Below are positions 15,433 through 25,439 of a stretch of 64,000 nucleotides of DNA, piece by piece. The position numbers and the translations under genes are program-made. Location: positions 933,001 through 997,000 of the forward strand of contig NZ_CP102451.1 in the NCBI RefSeq assembly GCF_024637875.1, read 5' to 3'. This DNA comes from Vagococcus luciliae. GTDB taxonomy: Bacteria; Bacillota; Bacilli; Lactobacillales; Vagococcaceae. Position 1 is the first letter of the stretch. Each line of letters starts with the position of its first letter. The notes beneath the pieces are model-generated. The model did no database searches. It was given only the letters and a program-made list of their open reading frames with translations, and had not been told where the DNA came from.

Positions 15433-15465
15433 AAGTGAGGTCGTTTTGATCTCGCTTTTCTTTTA
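15433..15465 (+). terminator. Probable partial terminator after rpsO
   Basis: AAGTGAGG and TCTCGCTT pair through a 9-nt loop with one G-T wobble, followed by a T-rich tail broken by a C. It is weak, so readthrough into pnp is possible. Confidence 0.5.
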
Positions 15466-15474
15466 ATAAAAAAC

Positions 15475-15563
15475 CGAGGATGAGCTGATTGTCTACTATG
15501 CAAATATGAGTTTTCTTAAATTTTTGAGATGATTGATATTTGTTTAGTAGTCTGTTCACCTCG
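15475..15563 (+). promoter_or_regulatory. pnp leader with long imperfect hairpin
   Basis: CGAGG (15475-15479) pairs with CCTCG (15559-15563), and CTACTA (15493-15498) pairs with TAGTAG (15545-15550). Further matches lie between them, so an approximately 90-nt imperfect hairpin lies just before the pnp ribosome site. In enteric bacteria the pnp leader hairpin is cut by RNase III and used for autoregulation; here that role is inference. Confidence 0.45.
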
Positions 15564-15584
15564 AGTATGTAAAGGAGAAAAACA

Positions 15585-17729
15585 ATGCATAGTGAAAAAC
15601 GTGTATTTAAAACAACTTGGGGAGGCCGTCCATTATCAGTTGAAATTGGTCAATTAGCCAAACAAGCAAATGGAGCAGTTTTAGTAAGATATGGAGATAC
15701 AGTTGTATTAAGTGTTGCAGTGGCTTCAAAACAAGCCAAAGATGTTGATTTTTTCCCATTAACAGTTAACTACGAAGAAAAAATGTATGCTGTTGGGAAA
15801 GTACCAGGAGGTTTCATTAAACGTGAAGGTCGTCCAAGTGAAGCGGCGACATTGACAGCTCGTTTGATTGATCGTCCAATTCGTCCAATGTTTGCTGAAG
15901 GATTTCGTAATGAAGTTCAAATAACTAACACAGTCATGAGTGTGGAACAAGATTGTTCACCTGAAATGGCAGCCATGTTAGGCTCATCTTTAGCTTTATG
16001 TGTATCTGATATTCCATTTAATGGTCCAATCGCTGGTGTTGAAGTTGGTTTTGTTGATGGGGAGTATGTGATTAACCCAACTGTTGAACAAGCTGAACAA
16101 ACAACGATTGAATTATCAGTAGCAGGAACAAAAGATGCGATTAACATGGTTGAAAGTGGTGCAAGAGAAGTGTCTGAAGAAGATATGTTAGGTGCCCTTT
16201 TATTTGGTCATGACGAAATCAAACGCTTAGTTGCCTTCCAAGAAGAAATTGCCAAGGAAATTGGCAAAGAAAAAATGGAAATCGACTTATTACAAGTTGA
16301 TGCTGAGTTAGAAAAAGAAATCAATGATACATATATGCCTCGTATGACACAAGCCATTCAAACAGAAGAAAAATTAGCTCGTGAAGACAACATTTCAGCT
16401 TTAAAAGATGAAGTAATCGCTGTTTATGAAGAAAAATTCGCTGAAGACGAAGAATCTGCTAAATGGATGAAAGAAGTACGTCAAATTTTAGAAGACATGG
16501 AAAAAAATGAAGTTCGTCGTCTGATTACAGTTGAAAAAGTTCGTCCTGATGGTCGTAAAATTGATGAAATTCGTCCGTTATCATCAGAAGTTGGTATTCT
16601 ACCACGTGTTCATGGTTCTGGATTATTTACTCGTGGACAAACGCAAGCTTTATCAGTTTGTACATTAGCACCACTTGGCGAACATCAAATTATTGATGGT
16701 TTAGGTGTGGAAGAAAGCAAACGATTCATACATCATTATAACTTCCCACAATACTCAGTTGGTTCAACTGGACCAATGAGATCACCAGGTCGTCGTGAAA
16801 TTGGACATGGTGCATTAGGTGAACGTGCGATGGCACAAGTTATTCCAAATGAACAAGATTTTCCATACATGATTCGTGTCGTTTCAGAAGTATTAGAATC
16901 AAATGGTTCTTCTTCTCAAGCAAGTATTTGTGCTGGAATCTTAGCTTTAATGGACGCTGGTGTACCGATTAAAGCACCTGTTGCTGGTATTGCAATGGGA
17001 CTTGTAATGGATGGAGATAACTACACTATTTTAACAGATATTCAAGGTATGGAAGACCACTTAGGTGACATGGATTTTAAAGTTGCCGGAACAAAAGATG
17101 GTATTACAGCCTTACAAATGGATATTAAAATTGAAGGTATTACAGAAGCTATCTTAACAGAAGCTCTAGCTCAAGCGAAAAAAGCACGTATGGAAATTCT
17201 AGCTGAATTAACATCAACGATTGCTGAACCTCGTAAAGAGTTAAGTAAATATGCTCCTAAGATTGAAATGATTCAAATCAAACCTGAAAAAATTAAAGAT
17301 GTTATCGGTAAAGGTGGCGAAACCATCAACAAAATTATCGAAGAAACTGACGTTAAAATTGATATTGATCAAGAAGGTAATGTAAGTATTGCTCATCAAG
17401 ATCAAGAAAAAATTAATCGTGCGATTGAAATCATTAAAGACTTAGTTCGTGAAGTTGAAGTGGGACAAGTATACTTAGCTAAAGTTGTAAGAATTGAAAA
17501 ATTCGGTGCTTTTGTTAACTTATTCAAAGGGAAAGATGCCTTAGTGCATATTTCTCAATTCTCGCATGAACGTGTGAATAAAGTAGAAGATGTGGTTAAA
17601 TTAGGCGATGAAATTCTTGTGAAAGTGACAGAAATTGACCGTCAAGGACGCGTTAATGCTTCACGTAAAGCAATGATTGAAAAACCTAAAGAAGAGAAAA
17701 AAGAAGAAACAAAAGAAAAATCTGAATAA
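15585..17729 (+). CDS. pnp: Polynucleotide phosphorylase
   Basis: A 714-residue 3'-5' phosphorolytic exoribonuclease, a trimeric degradosome component. Two RNase PH-like domains are visible (residues about 1-230, with [17 protein letters not shown], and about 310-545, with [14 protein letters not shown]). A KH domain follows ([16 protein letters not shown], near 567) and then an S1 domain (about 622-690, [17 protein letters not shown]). The last 15 residues are Lys/Glu-rich. Length is normal. ATG with AAAGGAG upstream. It is probably co-transcribed with rpsO in part, plus its own leader. A strong terminator closes the unit. Confidence 0.98.
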   Translation: MHSEKRVFKTTWGGRPLSVEIGQLAKQANGAVLVRYGDTVVLSVAVASKQAKDVDFFPLTVNYEEKMYAVGKVPGGFIKREGRPSEAATLTARLIDRPIRPMFAEGFRNEVQITNTVMSVEQDCSPEMAAMLGSSLALCVSDIPFNGPIAGVEVGFVDGEYVINPTVEQAEQTTIELSVAGTKDAINMVESGAREVSEEDMLGALLFGHDEIKRLVAFQEEIAKEIGKEKMEIDLLQVDAELEKEINDTYMPRMTQAIQTEEKLAREDNISALKDEVIAVYEEKFAEDEESAKWMKEVRQILEDMEKNEVRRLITVEKVRPDGRKIDEIRPLSSEVGILPRVHGSGLFTRGQTQALSVCTLAPLGEHQIIDGLGVEESKRFIHHYNFPQYSVGSTGPMRSPGRREIGHGALGERAMAQVIPNEQDFPYMIRVVSEVLESNGSSSQASICAGILALMDAGVPIKAPVAGIAMGLVMDGDNYTILTDIQGMEDHLGDMDFKVAGTKDGITALQMDIKIEGITEAILTEALAQAKKARMEILAELTSTIAEPRKELSKYAPKIEMIQIKPEKIKDVIGKGGETINKIIEETDVKIDIDQEGNVSIAHQDQEKINRAIEIIKDLVREVEVGQVYLAKVVRIEKFGAFVNLFKGKDALVHISQFSHERVNKVEDVVKLGDEILVKVTEIDRQGRVNASRKAMIEKPKEEKKEETKEKSE

Positions 17730-17734
17730 AATAA

Positions 17735-17773
17735 AAAATCACCCATTAGAGTTATCTAGTGGGTGATTTTTTA
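17735..17773. terminator. Terminator between pnp and treR
   Basis: AAAAAATCACCCA pairs with TGGGTGATTTTTT around a 14-nt loop. The symmetric A and T runs let it serve both convergent genes. Confidence 0.9.
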
Positions 17774-17777
17774 TTCG

Positions 17778-18500
17778 TTAGATAGTTGAGGGATTTCTTC
17801 TAGCAAAGTCATAAAATAAAAATTTGTCCACACGATGTCTGCTGTCTGTATATTGAAATTGTTCTGCATTGGCTAAAAAGACGCGACTTTGAATGGAAAC
17901 AATATTGGTATCTTGAGGATTTAAATCAAGGTATTGTTTTTCTTCTTGATTTAATTTCACTACGCGAATTTCTTTTTCCGCGAATGAAATTTGTAAATTT
18001 AAGTCTTTCTCAATGTATTTATAAATAGAGTCTTCACCGATTTCTTTTGTGAGAGTAGGAATAAATCGACATAAAAGATAGTCCGTATCTAAAATAATTT
18101 TTTGTTTATCAATCTCACGAGTTCGAATCATTTTCCATGCTTGCTCTCCTACAGAAAATCCAGTGAGTGATTCAAGTTCTTTGTCAATAATGATTTTTTC
18201 TAAGAAAATAACGTTTGTAATACTTTGATAACCATAAGCATTTTGCAATTCTTTATAGCTCGTTAATCCAGATATAGGAAATCTTAACTGTTCTCGTTTT
18301 AAAACAAGTGACCCTTTTCCATGTATTTTTTGAATATAACCGTTAGTCATAAGAAGATTTAATGCTTTTCTTATAGTGTCCCTGGATACTTTAAATTGCT
18401 TAACGTATTGATTTTCACTAGGTAAATAATCTCCAGGTAAAAATTCTCCTCTTAAAATGCTATTTTCTATTGATTGATAAATGATTTCGTATGCTTTCAT
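17778..18500 (-). CDS. treR: GntR-family trehalose operon repressor
   Basis: A 240-residue regulator. It has an N-terminal winged helix of GntR type (residues about 2-70; LPSENQYVKQFKVSRDTIRKA style recognition helix, VSRDTIRKALN) and a C-terminal UTRA ligand domain (about 90-235). TreR proteins bind trehalose 6-phosphate and release the tre operator. The gene is divergent from treP and treC, and copies of CTTGTA/TACAAG half-sites lie between them. The start is the ATG at 18500 behind GGGAGGTGG; a frame extension to a TTG inside the ribosome site is not used. Assignment to trehalose comes from neighbours. Confidence 0.9.
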   Translation of the reverse strand: MKAYEIIYQSIENSILRGEFLPGDYLPSENQYVKQFKVSRDTIRKALNLLMTNGYIQKIHGKGSLVLKREQLRFPISGLTSYKELQNAYGYQSITNVIFLEKIIIDKELESLTGFSVGEQAWKMIRTREIDKQKIILDTDYLLCRFIPTLTKEIGEDSIYKYIEKDLNLQISFAEKEIRVVKLNQEEKQYLDLNPQDTNIVSIQSRVFLANAEQFQYTDSRHRVDKFLFYDFARRNPSTI

Positions 18501-18522
18501 TTCATTACCACCTCCCAATTAA

Positions 18523-18536
18523 CTTGTATGAACAAC
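18523..18536 (-). promoter_or_regulatory. TreR operator, treR side
   Basis: CTTGTATGAACAAC, an imperfect copy of the perfect palindrome at 18780, located 23 bases upstream of the treR start. It suggests autoregulation. Confidence 0.55.
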
Positions 18537-18728
18537 TTTATTAAACAGTATAGAACAAAAAAATAAAAACGTTTTAAAAATGATAAAACTCTAATTAATT
18601 GTTATTTATTTTAATAACTTGTTAGTATTAATCTATACAAGTGTCTGTTTTTAATGTGTATATTATATATTATTAGATTTTTTATGACAAAATGATGTGA
18701 ATTAGAATGATGGAAAATAAATAAAATG

Positions 18729-18766
18729 TGTTAGCGCTTTACAAAGTGGTGAGGAGGGTGTATATT
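18729..18766 (+). promoter_or_regulatory. treP promoter with overlapping cre
   Basis: TTTACA (18738-18743), a 17-bp spacer and TATATT (18761-18766) form the promoter. The -35 box is the right half of TGTTAGCGCTTTACA (18729-18743), a recognisable catabolite-responsive element. CcpA bound there would block the promoter when glucose is present. Confidence 0.65.
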
Positions 18767-18779
18767 TTATTTAGGATAA

Positions 18780-18793
18780 CTTGTATGTACAAG
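18780..18793 (+). promoter_or_regulatory. TreR operator, treP side
   Basis: CTTGTATGTACAAG is a palindrome with 6-bp perfect arms. It sits between the promoter and the treP ribosome site, an ideal repressor position. Confidence 0.75.
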
Positions 18794-18809
18794 CGAAAGG
18801 AGAAAGAAG

Positions 18810-20771
18810 ATGGGAAAATTTAATCAAGATGCATTATTATTACTAGACTATGTTGGTGGTAAAGAAAATATTGCCGCAGTTACACATTGTGCCACACGTA
18901 TGAGGTTTGTTTTAAACGATCCATCAAAAGCACAGGAAGATAAGATTGAAGATATTTCTTGTGTGAGAGGGATTTTTACAAATGCTGGACAATTCCAAGT
19001 CATTATTGGGAATGAAGTGCCAACATTTTATCAAGAATTTATGTCAGTATCAGGGATTCAAGGTGGAACAAAAGAAGAAATTAAATCAGCAGCAAAACAA
19101 AATCAAAACATGCTACAACGTGCAGTAACCGTTTTAGCAGAAATTTTTACGCCATTATTGCCAGCAATTATTGTTGGGGGATTAATTTTAGGTTTTAGAA
19201 ATATTTTAGAAGCAGTACCAATGGGATTTTTGGATGGCAAAACGATTACTGAGTCATCTACTTTTTGGAATGGGGTGAATGGTTTCTTATGGTTACCAGG
19301 TGAAGCGATTTTCCATTTCTTACCAGTAGGAATTACATGGAGTATTGCTAAAAAAATGAAAGGAACTGAAATATTAGGGATTGTTTTAGGTATTACTTTA
19401 GTATCACCACAACTTTTAAATGCCTATGCAGTTAATTCAACAAGTGCAGCAGATATTGCAGCTAATTGGAGTTGGGATTTTGGTTTCTTTACAATGGATA
19501 AAATTGGGTATCAAGCACAAGTTATTCCAGCGATGTTAGCAGGTTTTATGTTAGTTTACTTAGAAAGATTTTTAAGAAAACACATACCAGAAGCTATTTC
19601 AATGATTTTTGTTCCATTCTTTGCACTATTACCGACTATTTTAGCAGCACATTTAATTTTAGGACCAATTGGTTGGAAAATAGGTTCAGCCATTTCAACA
19701 GTCGTTAATACAGGATTAACTTCTTCATTAAATTGGTTATTTGCAGCTGTGTTTGGTACATTTTATGCACCACTTGTTATTACGGGATTACATCATACAA
19801 CCTTAGCAATTGATCAACAACTAGTAGCAGATTTTGGGTCAACTAATCTTTGGCCAATGATTTGTTTATCAAATATTGCTCAAGGAGCAGCTGTTTTAGC
19901 TGTTGTTTATGCTCATAGAGGAAATAAAAAAGAAGAACAAGTATCTGTTCCATCAGTTATTTCAGCTTGGTTAGGTGTAACAGAACCTGCGATGTTTGGG
20001 ATTAATTTAAAATATATGTACCCATTTGTTGCGGCAATGATTGGTAGTGGAATTGCTGGTTTATTCGTGACATTATTTGGTGTTAGAGCCCTATCAATTG
20101 GAGTGGGGGGATTACCAGGTATTTTAGCGATTGTGCCAAAATATTACGGTGTATTCTTTATCGGAATGATCATCGCTGTTGCAGTCCCATTCGTCTTAAC
20201 GTTGTTCTTTAGAAGAGCAGGAATATTCAACCAACTTGATAGAGTAGGAGAAGCGATTTCGCCAATAGATGAAAGTTTAAGTGGGCCGATTGCTTCTGAA
20301 GAAGTAATTAGTGAAGTCGTAACAGTTTATGCGCCATTGGTGGGAGATATGGCACCAATTACTGAATCAAAAGATCCAGTATTCTCACAAGGTACGATGG
20401 GACAAGGAGTTGTGATTGAACCAAGTGAAGGTCATGTTTATGCGCCAATGAACGGAACGATTAGTTTAGTCTTTCCAAGTAAACATGCCATTGGGATTAC
20501 AGATGATCATGGAATTGACATGTTAATTCATGTGGGATTAGATACTGTCAATTTAAACGGTCAATATTTTGAAACACATGTCAAACAAGGTGATAGAGTG
20601 ACTGTCGGTGATTTATTATTAGATTTTGATATTGAGGGAATTAAAGAATCAGGATTCTTAACCCAAACACAAATTGTGATTACAAATTCTGATAGTTATC
20701 AAGTAGATCCAATTATAAAAGATGGTTACGTAAATAAAGACACTAGTATTTTACAAGTAAAACCGATTTAG
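18810..20771 (+). CDS. treP: Trehalose-specific PTS enzyme IIBCA
   Basis: A 653-residue permease that imports trehalose while phosphorylating it. The EIIB domain is at residues about 1-85, with the phospho-Cys in THCATRMRF. The EIIC domain with about ten helices is at about 105-465 (PLLPAIIVGGLILGF; GLHHTTLAIDQQL). An EIIA domain of the glucose type is at about 500-650, with the phospho-His in DMLIHVGLDTVNLNG. Because EIIA is fused, no separate IIA is needed. The start ATG has AAAGGAG upstream. treC follows after 17 bases. The trehalose assignment rests on that neighbour and the TreR-type operator; a general glucoside specificity is the alternative. Confidence 0.92.
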   Translation: MGKFNQDALLLLDYVGGKENIAAVTHCATRMRFVLNDPSKAQEDKIEDISCVRGIFTNAGQFQVIIGNEVPTFYQEFMSVSGIQGGTKEEIKSAAKQNQNMLQRAVTVLAEIFTPLLPAIIVGGLILGFRNILEAVPMGFLDGKTITESSTFWNGVNGFLWLPGEAIFHFLPVGITWSIAKKMKGTEILGIVLGITLVSPQLLNAYAVNSTSAADIAANWSWDFGFFTMDKIGYQAQVIPAMLAGFMLVYLERFLRKHIPEAISMIFVPFFALLPTILAAHLILGPIGWKIGSAISTVVNTGLTSSLNWLFAAVFGTFYAPLVITGLHHTTLAIDQQLVADFGSTNLWPMICLSNIAQGAAVLAVVYAHRGNKKEEQVSVPSVISAWLGVTEPAMFGINLKYMYPFVAAMIGSGIAGLFVTLFGVRALSIGVGGLPGILAIVPKYYGVFFIGMIIAVAVPFVLTLFFRRAGIFNQLDRVGEAISPIDESLSGPIASEEVISEVVTVYAPLVGDMAPITESKDPVFSQGTMGQGVVIEPSEGHVYAPMNGTISLVFPSKHAIGITDDHGIDMLIHVGLDTVNLNGQYFETHVKQGDRVTVGDLLLDFDIEGIKESGFLTQTQIVITNSDSYQVDPIIKDGYVNKDTSILQVKPI

Positions 20772-20788
20772 TAAAGGAAGTGGCATCA

Positions 20789-22414
20789 TTGAGTTTTAAG
20801 GATAAAGTAATTTATCAAATTTATCCAAAATCATTTTATGATAAAAATGGTGATGGAGTGGGTGATTTACAAGGAATTATTGAAAAATTACCCTATCTAG
20901 AAACGTTAGGAATAGATATGATTTGGTTAAATCCTATTTATCCAAGTCCACAAAAGGATAATGGCTATGACATTTCCAATTATATTGCGATTGATCCTGT
21001 TTTTGGAACAGAAGATGATTTTAAAGAATTAGTAAAAAAAGCACGTGAACGAAATATAGAAATCATGCTTGATATGGTACTAAATCATGTTTCAATTGAG
21101 CATGAGTGGTTTAAAAAAGCAGTGAATGGAGATGCTTATTATCAAGATTTCTTTATATTAAGAAGTGAACCGACAAATTGGGAGTCAAAATTTGGTGGAA
21201 ATGCGTGGTCGCGATTTGGTCAGACCGATGATTACTTTTTACACTTATATGATAAAACACAAGCTGATTTAAATTGGCGAAATCCAAATGTTAGAAAAGA
21301 ATTATATAAAGTCGTTGATTTTTGGACAAATCTGGGTGTAAAAGGGTTACGATTTGATGTTATTAATGTTATTGGAAAAGATGATGTATTAAAAGATGCG
21401 ACTGATATGATTGGAAAAGCTGAGTACACGGACAAACCAATTGCCCACACGTTTATTCATGAAATGAATCGTGAGACATTTGGAAAAGATCCATCAATCA
21501 TTACAGTGGGCGAGATGAGTTCAACTACCATTGAAAATGGTATTTTATATACTGCCCCTGAAAGAGAAGAGTTAAGTATGATTTTTAATTTTCACCATTT
21601 GAAAGTTGATTATAAGGATGGAAAAAAATGGACTATCATGCCATATAATTTTAACGAACTAAAATCAACGCTTCATGAATGGGGAACAGGAATGAGTAAA
21701 GGCAATGGCTGGAATGCCCTGTTTTGGAATAATCATGATCAACCACGCGCTATTAATCGTTTTGTTGATTGGGAACATTATCGTGTACGTGGATCAAAAA
21801 TGTTAGCGGCAGCGATTCATTTAAACCGGGGGACACCTTATGTTTATATGGGAGAAGAAATTGGTATGTTAGATCCTCAATTTGATAATTTGACTTCTTA
21901 TCAAGATGTTGAAACCCATAATGCGTATACTCAGTTATTAGAAGATGGATTAAGTCATGATGAAGCCATCGAGGTTATTCAACATAAGTCTAGAGATAAC
22001 TCTAGAACACCTATGCAGTGGGATAATACGGACTATGCTGGATTTAGCAAACAAGAGCCCTGGTTATCTATAGGTAAATATGATGATATTACAGTTGAAA
22101 ATGAATTGAAAAATGGCAGTATCTTTTCCTTTTACCAACAACTGATTCAATTAAGGAAAGAATATCAGGTTATCTCAATGGGGAATTATGAACCATTTGA
22201 GGTTGAAAATAGTCGTATTTATGGATACATTCGTCGTTACGAAACGGATTCATTGCTTGTGCTAAATAATTTTTCTGATGCCCCAATTAACGTGACTATC
22301 CCAGATGAATTTCTTTCTGGAAATATTTTAATTAGTAATGTGGCATGTGAAACAATAGAAAAAGAGTTAGATATTCAGCCTTATCAATCTTTAGCGATAT
22401 ATGTACAAAAATAA
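20789..22414 (+). CDS. treC: Trehalose-6-phosphate hydrolase (GH13)
   Basis: A 541-residue alpha-amylase family enzyme that splits trehalose 6-phosphate into glucose and glucose 6-phosphate. GH13 motifs are DMVLNHVS, GLRFDVINVIG (nucleophile Asp), a general-acid Glu in TVGEMSS, and FWNNHDQPR. It starts VIYQIYPKSFYDKNGDGVGD, the normal start of phosphotrehalases and oligo-1,6-glucosidases. I prefer the TTG at 20789, ten bases after AAAGGA; a GTG at 20780 lies too close to that site. It is the second gene of the tre operon and ends at a strong terminator. Confidence 0.92.
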   Translation: MSFKDKVIYQIYPKSFYDKNGDGVGDLQGIIEKLPYLETLGIDMIWLNPIYPSPQKDNGYDISNYIAIDPVFGTEDDFKELVKKARERNIEIMLDMVLNHVSIEHEWFKKAVNGDAYYQDFFILRSEPTNWESKFGGNAWSRFGQTDDYFLHLYDKTQADLNWRNPNVRKELYKVVDFWTNLGVKGLRFDVINVIGKDDVLKDATDMIGKAEYTDKPIAHTFIHEMNRETFGKDPSIITVGEMSSTTIENGILYTAPEREELSMIFNFHHLKVDYKDGKKWTIMPYNFNELKSTLHEWGTGMSKGNGWNALFWNNHDQPRAINRFVDWEHYRVRGSKMLAAAIHLNRGTPYVYMGEEIGMLDPQFDNLTSYQDVETHNAYTQLLEDGLSHDEAIEVIQHKSRDNSRTPMQWDNTDYAGFSKQEPWLSIGKYDDITVENELKNGSIFSFYQQLIQLRKEYQVISMGNYEPFEVENSRIYGYIRRYETDSLLVLNNFSDAPINVTIPDEFLSGNILISNVACETIEKELDIQPYQSLAIYVQK

Positions 22415-22416
22415 TA

Positions 22417-22453
22417 AAAACCAGTTACTTATAATAAAAGTAGCTGGTTTTTT
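22417..22453. terminator. Terminator between treC and the AEC carrier gene
   Basis: AAAACCAGTTACTT pairs with AAGTAGCTGGTTTT around a 7-nt loop with T and A tails, between convergent genes. Confidence 0.88.
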
Positions 22454-22455
22454 GA

Positions 22456-23406
22456 TTAAAAAAAGATAGATACTAACTTCATTAAGATAGGAAATGCTAA
22501 AAGATAAGCAAATAATGAATATGTTAATGAGGCATCTGTAAAACTGACATCTATTTGTTTTTCACCAGCTAGTATTGCCACAGTATTTGATACAGGAATA
22601 CTAAATTGAATCAAATAAACTGCTCCCGCTATTTGGGGAAGATGAAAGAAAGTTGCTAGTAGTATGACTACTAATGGGGAAACGACAAAACGTCCTATTA
22701 AAATTCCAACAGTTTCTTTTGAAAAAGTTAAATTTTTTATTCCGGTTTCATAGATGGTTGTCCCAATATATAGCATTGCCAAGGTAGAAGTTGTTTCTCC
22801 AATATAGCCAAATAAAGAGGTAGCGATTGAAGGAATTGGAATATTAAAGTAAATAAACATACTGGCGATTAAAAAGGCGATTATTGGAGGACTGCATAAT
22901 TCTTTTACTGTTCGTTTGATATCAAAAGCATTATGTTTACTCGAGGTAAGATTACTATCGTGGTTAAGTAACATCACGCCAATTGTCCAAGTAGACACGC
23001 TAGTCACAATATAAGCTAATAAAGCATAAGGTAGACCTTTATCACCATATAAGCCTAAAATAATTGGTAAACCAATAAATGCTGCACTAGGAGATGAAAA
23101 GCACAGAGTAAAGGCTCCAATTTGATGTTTAGCAATTTTTAATAGGTGAGCAATCAAATATCCGATAACAAATACTAAACTAATCGTTAATACTGGAAAA
23201 AAGGAGTCTTTGAATAATAAAAGGAGTCTTTGTTTGGTAAAATCACGAGTGATACGAAGAAATATTTCTAAAGGTAAGGCAAAATTAATAACAAAAAATG
23301 ATAAGGCTGTTCCAACTTGTTTGGTAAAAATTCCCTTTTTTGATAGAAAATAACCTAATGAGATAATGATGAATAGAACGAGAATGCTTGAATAACTTGT
23401 TAACAT
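22456..23406 (-). CDS. AEC-family (auxin efflux carrier type) transporter
   Basis: A 316-residue protein with about ten hydrophobic helices in two similar halves. The N-half has IISLGYFLSKKGIFTKQVGTA and NFALPLEIFLRI; the C-half has IGRFVVSPLVVILLATFF and QFSIPVSNTVAILAGEKQID. This matches AEC transporters, which in lactic acid bacteria often carry malate or other organic anions (MleP type). Substrate is unknown here: no malolactic or citrate genes are adjacent. The ATG at 23406 has AAGGAAG upstream. The gene is divergent from the P-type ATPase and convergent with treC. Confidence 0.85.
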   Translation of the reverse strand: MLTSYSSILVLFIIISLGYFLSKKGIFTKQVGTALSFFVINFALPLEIFLRITRDFTKQRLLLLFKDSFFPVLTISLVFVIGYLIAHLLKIAKHQIGAFTLCFSSPSAAFIGLPIILGLYGDKGLPYALLAYIVTSVSTWTIGVMLLNHDSNLTSSKHNAFDIKRTVKELCSPPIIAFLIASMFIYFNIPIPSIATSLFGYIGETTSTLAMLYIGTTIYETGIKNLTFSKETVGILIGRFVVSPLVVILLATFFHLPQIAGAVYLIQFSIPVSNTVAILAGEKQIDVSFTDASLTYSLFAYLLAFPILMKLVSIFF

Positions 23407-23595
23407 TGCGTCACTTCCTTTTTATAGTCAGTCGTTATTGTATAAGAAAATTATCACTCAATCACTAAAAAAATAAGAAGATTCTATGGCTTTTCAACAT
23501 TTAAATGATTACTTTTCTCATTTAAGTATTATTTTTATTTGATTAAAGACATTAGTGATAAAATATGATAAAAGACTAATGATAGGAGAATTAAT

Positions 23596-25392
23596 ATGAC
23601 AAATTTGAGGAAGTTTTTATTAACCATTTTTGCAGGTGTCATAGCGTTGATTGCTGAATTTGTATTTCATCAGTCTATGGTATCATATTGGATTGTTATA
23701 GTTATTGGTGGTATGACAACTATTTCTATGTTTATTGGCATGATTAAAACTCTAAAATCAGGAAAATATGGTGTGGATATTTTAGCTATTACTGCTATTG
23801 TTGCTACTCTGGCCGTTGGGCAATATTGGGCAAGTTTAATGGTTTTAGTGATGTTAACTGGTGGGGATAGTTTGGAAGATTATGCAGCAGGTCAAGCTGG
23901 AAAAGAACTAAAAACACTACTTGATAATACCCCTCAAATTGCTCATAAAGTAGAAAATAATAAGTTGGTAGATTACCGTGTGGAAGAAGTTAAGGTAGGG
24001 GATGTGATTTTAGTAAAACCTGGAGAAATTGTTCCAGTAGATGGAACAATTATTGAGGGAATCTCCTCTTTTGATGAATCCTCATTGACAGGTGAGTCAA
24101 GACCCATTGAAAAAAAAGTGAATGATAGTGTAATGTCGGGTTCTGTTAATGGGGATGTGGCAATTAAATTTAAAGTGACAAAGATTGCTGCTGATAGTCA
24201 GTATCAAACGATTGTAAAATTAGTCAAAGAATCTGAAGCGAAACCAGCAAATTTTGTTCGTTTGGCTGATAGATATGCTGTTCCTTTTACAATTATTTCT
24301 TATTTAATTGGTGGTGTAGCATGGTTTATTTCAAAAGATCCTGTAAGATTTGCTCAAGTATTGGTTGTTGCGTCACCTTGTCCATTGATTTTAGCAGCAC
24401 CTATAGCACTTGTAGCAGGTATGAGTCGATCAAGTCGACATGGCGTTGTAGTTAAAACAGGAACAACAATTGAAAAATTATCTGATGCGCAAAGTATTGC
24501 TTTTGATAAAACTGGAACGTTAACCGAAGGAAGTTTAGATGTTTATAGGATTACAAGTATTAAAGATACTTTATCAGATAAAGCACTTATCCAATTGGCA
24601 GCGAGTATTGAACAAGAATCAACTCATATCTTAGCACGTTCTTTAGTATTATATGCTCTATCACAAGGAATTGATTTATTGGATGTGATAGAATTAAAAG
24701 AAGTGACGGGTGAAGGTGTACAAGGGAAGATAAAGGATCAATTAGTTAAAGTGGGAAAAGCTAACTATGTAGCTGACACTATACACTCTACAACCGAGAA
24801 TACGGCAGTTTATGTATCTATTGATGATAAATACGTTGGAAACATCGAATTTGAAGATATTGTTCGGTCTGAATCACAAAAAACAATTAAACGATTAAGA
24901 CAATTAGGCATCAATCGTATTTTAATGATTACAGGAGATAATCTACAAACAGCAAAAAAAATTGGGGATAACGTGGGTATCACAGAAATTCATGCAAAAT
25001 GTTTACCACAAGAAAAAATAGACATCGTTAAAGAATTAACGCAAACCAATTCTCCAGCTATTATGGTAGGAGATGGGATGAATGATGCACCAGCTCTTGC
25101 AATGGCAGATGTTGGAATAGCAATGGGGGCTCATGGTTCAAGTGCTGCTAGTGAAAGTGCAGATGCTGTTATTTTAAAAGATGATTTATCCAAAGTGACA
25201 GATGCGATAGACATATCCAAAAACACAATGAAAATAGCAAAGCAATCAGTGTTGATTGGTATTTTTATTTGTGTTATCTTAATGCTTATTGCTAGTTTAG
25301 GAATTATTCCGACACTAATCGGCGCCATGTTGCAAGAAGTAGTGGATACTGTGTCTATTTTATCCGCATTAAGAGCAAGAAAAGATAAATAG
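23596..25392 (+). CDS. Heavy-metal P1B-type ATPase with an SPC motif and no N-terminal metal domain
   Basis: A 598-residue heavy-metal P-type ATPase. Visible parts are the TGES loop (SSLTGESRPIEKK), the transmembrane SPCPLILAAP at about 259-268, the phosphorylated Asp in DKTGTLTEG at about 304, and the hinge MVGDGMNDAPALAMADVGIA. There is no HMA or His-rich N-terminus. The membrane motif is SPC, not CPC, and the last helix reads GAMLQEVVDTVSILSALRA rather than a HEGGT motif. SPC is typical of P1B-4 (Co2+/Zn2+/Fe2+) pumps, but the last helix does not match well, so metal specificity is open. ATG with AGGAG upstream; single-gene unit. Confidence 0.88.
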   Translation: MTNLRKFLLTIFAGVIALIAEFVFHQSMVSYWIVIVIGGMTTISMFIGMIKTLKSGKYGVDILAITAIVATLAVGQYWASLMVLVMLTGGDSLEDYAAGQAGKELKTLLDNTPQIAHKVENNKLVDYRVEEVKVGDVILVKPGEIVPVDGTIIEGISSFDESSLTGESRPIEKKVNDSVMSGSVNGDVAIKFKVTKIAADSQYQTIVKLVKESEAKPANFVRLADRYAVPFTIISYLIGGVAWFISKDPVRFAQVLVVASPCPLILAAPIALVAGMSRSSRHGVVVKTGTTIEKLSDAQSIAFDKTGTLTEGSLDVYRITSIKDTLSDKALIQLAASIEQESTHILARSLVLYALSQGIDLLDVIELKEVTGEGVQGKIKDQLVKVGKANYVADTIHSTTENTAVYVSIDDKYVGNIEFEDIVRSESQKTIKRLRQLGINRILMITGDNLQTAKKIGDNVGITEIHAKCLPQEKIDIVKELTQTNSPAIMVGDGMNDAPALAMADVGIAMGAHGSSAASESADAVILKDDLSKVTDAIDISKNTMKIAKQSVLIGIFICVILMLIASLGIIPTLIGAMLQEVVDTVSILSALRARKDK

Positions 25393-25398
25393 AAAAAA

Positions 25399-25439
25399 CG
25401 GCAAACATTCATATGGTTCTTGAATGCTTGCCTTTTTTT
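25399..25439. terminator. Terminator between the P-type ATPase gene and the PHP-family gene
   Basis: GGCAAACATTCA pairs with TGAATGCTTGCC with one mismatch. A and T tracts lie on both sides. Confidence 0.85.
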
